Below are positions 35,643 to 38,717 of a stretch of 38,717 nt of DNA, piece by piece (the first letter of the stretch is position 1; each line of letters opens with the position of its first letter). The notes beneath the pieces were generated by a model, which was not told the origin of the DNA, ran no database searches, and was given only the letters and a program-made list of their open reading frames with translations. The stretch comes from Phenylobacterium sp. GTDB taxonomy: Bacteria > Pseudomonadota > Alphaproteobacteria > Caulobacterales > Caulobacteraceae. The translations under genes were made by a program, and so were the position numbers. The stretch spans positions 1-38,717 of the forward strand of contig NZ_JAUYNW010000099.1 in the NCBI RefSeq assembly GCF_030698145.1, in the 5' to 3' direction.

Positions 35643-36848
35643 ATGTCGATCAGTCGAAGAGACGCCCTGGCGGCGGCGGCGCTTGCCGTCCCCGCGACGG
35701 CCCACACGGCGGACGCCGCGAGCCGATTCCCCTTTCGGGTGACCCGGAACTGCCCCTGGACCCTGGTGCAGCTCAAGGGCTACGAACCGCACCTTCCCTT
35801 CGTGCTCGACACAGGCGCGTCGTCCTTCGCGATCCTGAAGTCGAAGGCCAGCGAACTGAATCTGCCGCTGCTCGACCGCGGGCAAGCCCGAAATCTGGGC
35901 CTGCAACTGGACCTCACACTGTACCGGGCGCAGCTCGTCGTGGGCGGCGCCCTACAGGAGAACGACGCCTACATGGTCGGGCTACCCGGCGTCCTGCCGC
36001 AGAAGATGCAGGGCCTCATCCCACCGACCCGGTTCGGGGTGATGGGCTTCGACTTCGATGCCCAGGAAGTCACGATTTCCCGCCGCACGATCCAGGCCCT
36101 GGATGGCTATCACGCCCTCGACCTCGATCCCGGCGAGACCGACTCCGTCAGCATGGACAACATGGGGGCCCGGTCGCGTAGCGAGCTGTTCGAATGGACC
36201 CGCGACCACCGGCCGGTGGTGGACGTCGAGCTGGACGGCGTGAAGCTGAAGCTGCTGATCGACACCGGGGCGTCCCTCGGTATCTATCTGCACGCCCACT
36301 ACGTGAAGAAGGTCGGGCTCTGGGATCGCAACGCCTCCGCGCCGAGCCAGACGCTGCATGTCGTGGGCGGCTCCCTGCAGGCCCACTTGATCCGGGCCGA
36401 GCGCCTCAAGCTGGGCAATGTCGTGTTCAGCAAGCCGGTGGTCGCGCTGGGCGATCCGGCCATCGGTGAAAAGGGTGTCGGCAAGACCATCGACGGGGTC
36501 ATCGGCATGGAGTTTCTGCGCCGCCTGAATTTCGTGCACGATCCGCAGCGACGCCGGTTCTGGATCAAGCCGAACAAGGCCATCGCCGATGGCTATCGCT
36601 ACGACCGCGCCGGGGCATATGTCGAGTTCGTGGACGGCGCGGGCCGGGTGACGTCGCTCTGGCCCGGATCGCCGGCGGATCGAGCGGGCCTGCGGCTGAA
36701 CGACAAGATCACCGGATGGCGCGGGCGCGACGGGATCGAAGGGCTGGCCTGGGCGATGATGGGCGCGCCGGGTTCGACGGTGGAAATCCAGGTCGAGCGC
36801 GAAGGCAAACTGCAGATGGTCGCAGTAACTCTGGAAGAGCAGATCTAG
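35643..36848 (+). CDS. Tat-exported two-lobed retropepsin-like aspartyl protease with C-terminal PDZ domain
   Basis: 401 residues. The twin-arginine signal is SISRRDALAAAALA. Two aspartyl protease halves follow in one chain. The first has FVLDTGASSF (Asp56) with FGVMGFDFDAQEVTISR; the second has LLIDTGASLGIY (Asp207) with DGVIGMEFLRRLNFVHDP. Each carries the DTGAS loop and the hydrophobic-Gly strand that frames it, so both catalytic Asp residues could come from a single polypeptide, as in pepsins. A PDZ domain (about residues 310-395) shows SLWPGSPADRAGLRLNDKI and TVEIQVEREGK. It probably cuts or binds exported proteins; the substrate is unknown. Confidence 0.88.
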   Translation: MSISRRDALAAAALAVPATAHTADAASRFPFRVTRNCPWTLVQLKGYEPHLPFVLDTGASSFAILKSKASELNLPLLDRGQARNLGLQLDLTLYRAQLVVGGALQENDAYMVGLPGVLPQKMQGLIPPTRFGVMGFDFDAQEVTISRRTIQALDGYHALDLDPGETDSVSMDNMGARSRSELFEWTRDHRPVVDVELDGVKLKLLIDTGASLGIYLHAHYVKKVGLWDRNASAPSQTLHVVGGSLQAHLIRAERLKLGNVVFSKPVVALGDPAIGEKGVGKTIDGVIGMEFLRRLNFVHDPQRRRFWIKPNKAIADGYRYDRAGAYVEFVDGAGRVTSLWPGSPADRAGLRLNDKITGWRGRDGIEGLAWAMMGAPGSTVEIQVEREGKLQMVAVTLEEQI

Positions 36849-36980
36849 CCGAAACGGCTCGTCCTGCGCGCCTCGCAAGGCCGCTATCTGGAGGCCTTCG
36901 TCCTGGCCGGCGTCGCGGCCATGGTGGCCGCGGTCGCCTCAATGATGATCCGCCGGCAGGTGAAGCCCGCCCTGGCCTAG
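36849..36980 (+). pseudogene. C-terminal stump of a membrane transporter, probably MFS
   Basis: In the same frame as the protease and just after its stop, the sequence reads PKRLVLRASQGRYLEAFVLA and then a hydrophobic helix (GVAAMVAAVASMM) ending IRRQVKPALA and a TAG. This looks like the last transmembrane helix and basic tail of an MFS-type transporter. There is no plausible start with a ribosome site, and the rest of the gene is absent. The terminal TAG overlaps the LysE stop as CTAG, as an intact gene's stop would. It could instead be a small membrane peptide, but that is less likely. Confidence 0.45.
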
Positions 36981-37609
36981 CGTCGGCTGTCGAGGGCCAT
37001 GCGAACGGCGAGGGCGCCAAGCACCGTGCCCATCAGCCAGCGCTGGACCATGGCCCAGGTCGGGCGGGTGGCCAGGAATTTCGCCACACCGCCGGCCGCC
37101 AGGATCATCACCCCGTTGCAGAGCACGCTGGCGGCGATCTGGGTGGCGCCCAGGATCATGCCCTGGGCCAGGATGTCGCCACGCTCGGGATGCATGAACT
37201 GGGGCAACAGGGACAGGTAGAGCACCGCGGCCTTGGGGTTCAGCAGGTTGGTGAACAGGCCCATGGCGAAGAGCCGTGCGTCGCCGTGCGGCTCCAGCTC
37301 GCGCACCGCGAAGGGGGAGGCGGCGCCCGGCTTCAGCGCCTGCCAGGCCAGCCAGGCCAGGTAGCAGGCCCCGACGATCCGCAGCACGTCATAGGCGACC
37401 GGCACCGCCATCACGATGGCGGTCAGGCCGACCACCGCCGAGACCATGTAGAAGATGAAGCCCGCCGCCACGCCGGCCAGCGACATGAACCCCGCCCGGC
37501 GACCCTGGCTGATGGAGCGTGAGATCAGGTAGACCATGTTGGGGCCGGGCGTCATGGCCATGCCCAGGGCGATCAGTCCGAAGGCGATCCAGTCCGTCCA
37601 GGCGACCAT
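36977..37609 (-). CDS. LysE/RhtB family amino-acid exporter
   Basis: 210 residues with about six membrane helices, the standard length. The N-terminal MTPGPNMVYLISRSISQGRR is the family hallmark (P-G-P-N/D motif), followed by GFMSLAGVAAGFIFYMVSAV and YLAWLAWQAL. LFTNLLNPKAAVLYLSLLPQF is the second conserved motif. It exports amino acids or related metabolites; the substrate is unknown. GAGGAG eight bases before the ATG supports the start. Confidence 0.93.
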   Translation of the reverse strand: MVAWTDWIAFGLIALGMAMTPGPNMVYLISRSISQGRRAGFMSLAGVAAGFIFYMVSAVVGLTAIVMAVPVAYDVLRIVGACYLAWLAWQALKPGAASPFAVRELEPHGDARLFAMGLFTNLLNPKAAVLYLSLLPQFMHPERGDILAQGMILGATQIAASVLCNGVMILAAGGVAKFLATRPTWAMVQRWLMGTVLGALAVRMALDSRR

Positions 37610-37699
37610 GCGGCGGCTCCTCTGCTTGGAGCTCCGCTATAGCCGCGGTCGCCTGAGTCCCGCGCGCCAGAAATCCGGCGCGGACCGTCAGGCGGGCTC

Positions 37700-38497
37700 T
37701 CAGCGGCTCGGGATCTCGAGGTCGCAGACGGTGAAGTCGGCGCCCTTGGCGGCGCGGACCTTGGCGACCAGCGCCTTGAAGGCCGCCCCGCGCTCGTCCA
37801 GCACCTCGACCCTGGGACGTTCGGCGGCGGGGAGGTCGGCGGCGACGCGGACGCGGATCATCTTGTCGGGGCTGGCCGGCGGCTCGCCCACGGTCATGGC
37901 GCGGACCACGTCCAGCCCACTCACCACCCGGCCCCAGACCGTGTAGTCGCCGTCCAGCCGGCGACTCGCGTCGCGCATGAAGAAGATCTCGCTGTTGGCG
38001 GTGTTGATCGCCTCCTGGCGGCCCATGCCGGCGACGCCCGGGCAGTAGGCGCCGGCGGCGCGGCGGCCTAGCGGGTTGGTGTCGAGCAGGTCCTGGGCGC
38101 CGATGAAGGGGGTCGATCCGACGAAGCCCTCCACCGCGTCGCTGGTCCGCCTGACGATCACGTGGGGATCGGAGGCCTTGATGCGGAAGGTGAACTCCGG
38201 GCCCAGGTCAGGATGCTTCGAGACCCCGCCATCCTTGTTGTTGGGGTTGCCGGTCTGGTCGACGAAGTTCTCGATCACCCGGTGGAACAGCAGGCCGTCA
38301 TAGACCCCCTCGCGCGCCAGCAGCTTGATCCGCTCCACCGCCCTGGGCGCCAGGGCCGGCGCCATCTCGATGAGGATAACGCCCTTGGATGTCTCGATCA
38401 CCAGGGTCTCGGCGGGATCCGGCGCCCGCCAGTCGGCGGCCTGGGCGGCGGTCGAGATCGATACAAGAGCGATATACAAAATGCATAGCTTGAGCAT
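37700..38497 (-). CDS. Periplasmic cyclophilin-type peptidyl-prolyl isomerase
   Basis: 265 residues from the ATG at 38497; a longer frame would extend into the padR promoter and lacks sense. A signal peptide (MLKLCILYIALVSISTAAQA) directs export. The cyclophilin core shows GVILIEMAPALAPRAVERIK, FHRVIENFVDQTG (the Arg, Phe and Gln of the active site kept; GGDP replaced by TGNP), NSEIFFMR in place of the usual GSQFFI, and LDGDYTVWGRVVSGLDVV. Most catalytic residues are present, so activity is plausible with altered substrate preference. It would assist folding of exported proteins. It is divergent from padR. Confidence 0.9.
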   Translation of the reverse strand: MLKLCILYIALVSISTAAQAADWRAPDPAETLVIETSKGVILIEMAPALAPRAVERIKLLAREGVYDGLLFHRVIENFVDQTGNPNNKDGGVSKHPDLGPEFTFRIKASDPHVIVRRTSDAVEGFVGSTPFIGAQDLLDTNPLGRRAAGAYCPGVAGMGRQEAINTANSEIFFMRDASRRLDGDYTVWGRVVSGLDVVRAMTVGEPPASPDKMIRVRVAADLPAAERPRVEVLDERGAAFKALVAKVRAAKGADFTVCDLEIPSR

Positions 38498-38561
38498 GTT
38501 CGAACTATCGACGACCTGTCTCGCACCGCAAGCGCCGAGGCTTACTAACTTGTAATGCACG

Positions 38562-38595
38562 CTACCTTGCACTGAGCACTACCGTGCGATACACG
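38562..38595 (+). promoter_or_regulatory. Promoter and repeated operator-like motif before padR
   Basis: TTGCAC (38567-38572) and TACACG (38590-38595) have the optimal 17-base spacing. Two CTACCNTGC motifs (38562-38570 and 38579-38587) are spaced 17 bases apart around and inside this promoter, and GCAC-TACC-GTGC forms a small palindrome. PadR regulators usually repress their own promoters, so these repeats are good candidates for the autoregulatory site. Confidence 0.45.
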
Positions 38596-38620
38596 TTAGC
38601 TCGAAGTGGAGGTGCGCGTC

Positions 38621-38717
38621 GTGGCGGAAGCCGTTCAAGTCCAGCTGAAGAAGGGGGTGCTCGAGCTCTGCGTGCTCGCGCTGCTCTCCCGACAGGACAG
38701 CTACGCCTATGAGATCG
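38621..38717 (+). CDS. PadR family transcriptional regulator, 5' part
   Basis: Partial, 32 residues, running off the window end. It begins with GTG, eight bases after GGAGG, and reads VAEAVQVQLKKGVLELCVLA, then LLSRQDSYAYEI. The KGVLELCVLALL and DSYAYEI segments are the conserved first helices of the PadR winged helix. The regulated genes probably lie just beyond the window. Many such regulators head an operon with a membrane protein, but this cannot be seen here. Confidence 0.85.
   Translation, partial: MAEAVQVQLKKGVLELCVLALLSRQDSYAYEI

Noticed and set aside
1..38717. CRISPR arrays, tRNA or rRNA genes, insertion sequences, prophage or integrative element
   Set aside because: No repeat-spacer pattern, no cloverleaf, no transposase or integrase, and no att-like duplication was recognised by eye.

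Overview
The window looks like chromosomal DNA of a high-GC alphaproteobacterium, most likely of the Caulobacterales (Phenylobacterium/Caulobacter type). Pointers are strongly GC-biased third codon positions, a GTTC-N7-GTTC LexA box typical of Alphaproteobacteria, a TonB-dependent receptor, an UrcA-like protein, a PadR regulator and GC-rich extragenic hairpin repeats. This is inference from content; no rRNA or other marker is present. I see no phage, insertion sequence, CRISPR array or tRNA.

Layout. 1-2.2 kb: the stump of an alpha/beta hydrolase abuts a reverse-strand aldehyde dehydrogenase, followed by a small membrane protein. 2.2-5.3 kb: an acyl-CoA thioesterase meets a decayed nucleotidyltransferase-like gene translationally coupled to a secreted esterase; then an UrcA-like protein and a small TonB-C-like exported protein, with two long perfect palindromes between genes. 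5.3-9.8 kb: aldo/keto reductase, arylamine N-acetyltransferase, a cluster of extragenic hairpins, a luciferase-like monooxygenase and a topoisomerase IB gene broken by an internal deletion. 9.8-15.5 kb: RlmJ rRNA methyltransferase, a Glu/Pro-rich membrane-anchored protein, a polyprenyl-phosphate sugar transferase, an AsmA protein, and a cytochrome c'/cytochrome b561 pair. 15.5-23.7 kb: an endonuclease III-like gene under a LexA box, divergent from an FMN L-lactate dehydrogenase, then the glutamate synthase operon gltB-gltD. 23.7-31.5 kb: an amidohydrolase/M19-dipeptidase operon, a DUF47-PiT phosphate uptake pair, a GT-C-type membrane protein and a YtcJ-like amidohydrolase. 31.5-38.7 kb: a TonB-dependent receptor divergent from a membrane-anchored winged-helix sensor, a Tat-exported two-lobed aspartyl protease with a PDZ domain, the C-terminal stump of a probable transporter, a LysE exporter, a secreted cyclophilin, and the start of a padR gene.

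Functional threads are central nitrogen assimilation (gltBD), phosphate uptake (DUF47-PiT), electron transfer (c'/b561, LldD), envelope functions (AsmA, sugar transferase, receptor, exported hydrolases) and DNA repair under SOS control. No large new system stands out. The most unusual signals are: all six intact-ended convergent gene pairs share a CTAG stop overlap; four gene remnants lie in 39 kb; two long palindromes look like operators; the aspartyl protease carries two DTGAS lobes; and the M19-family protein lacks its N-terminal metal ligands.
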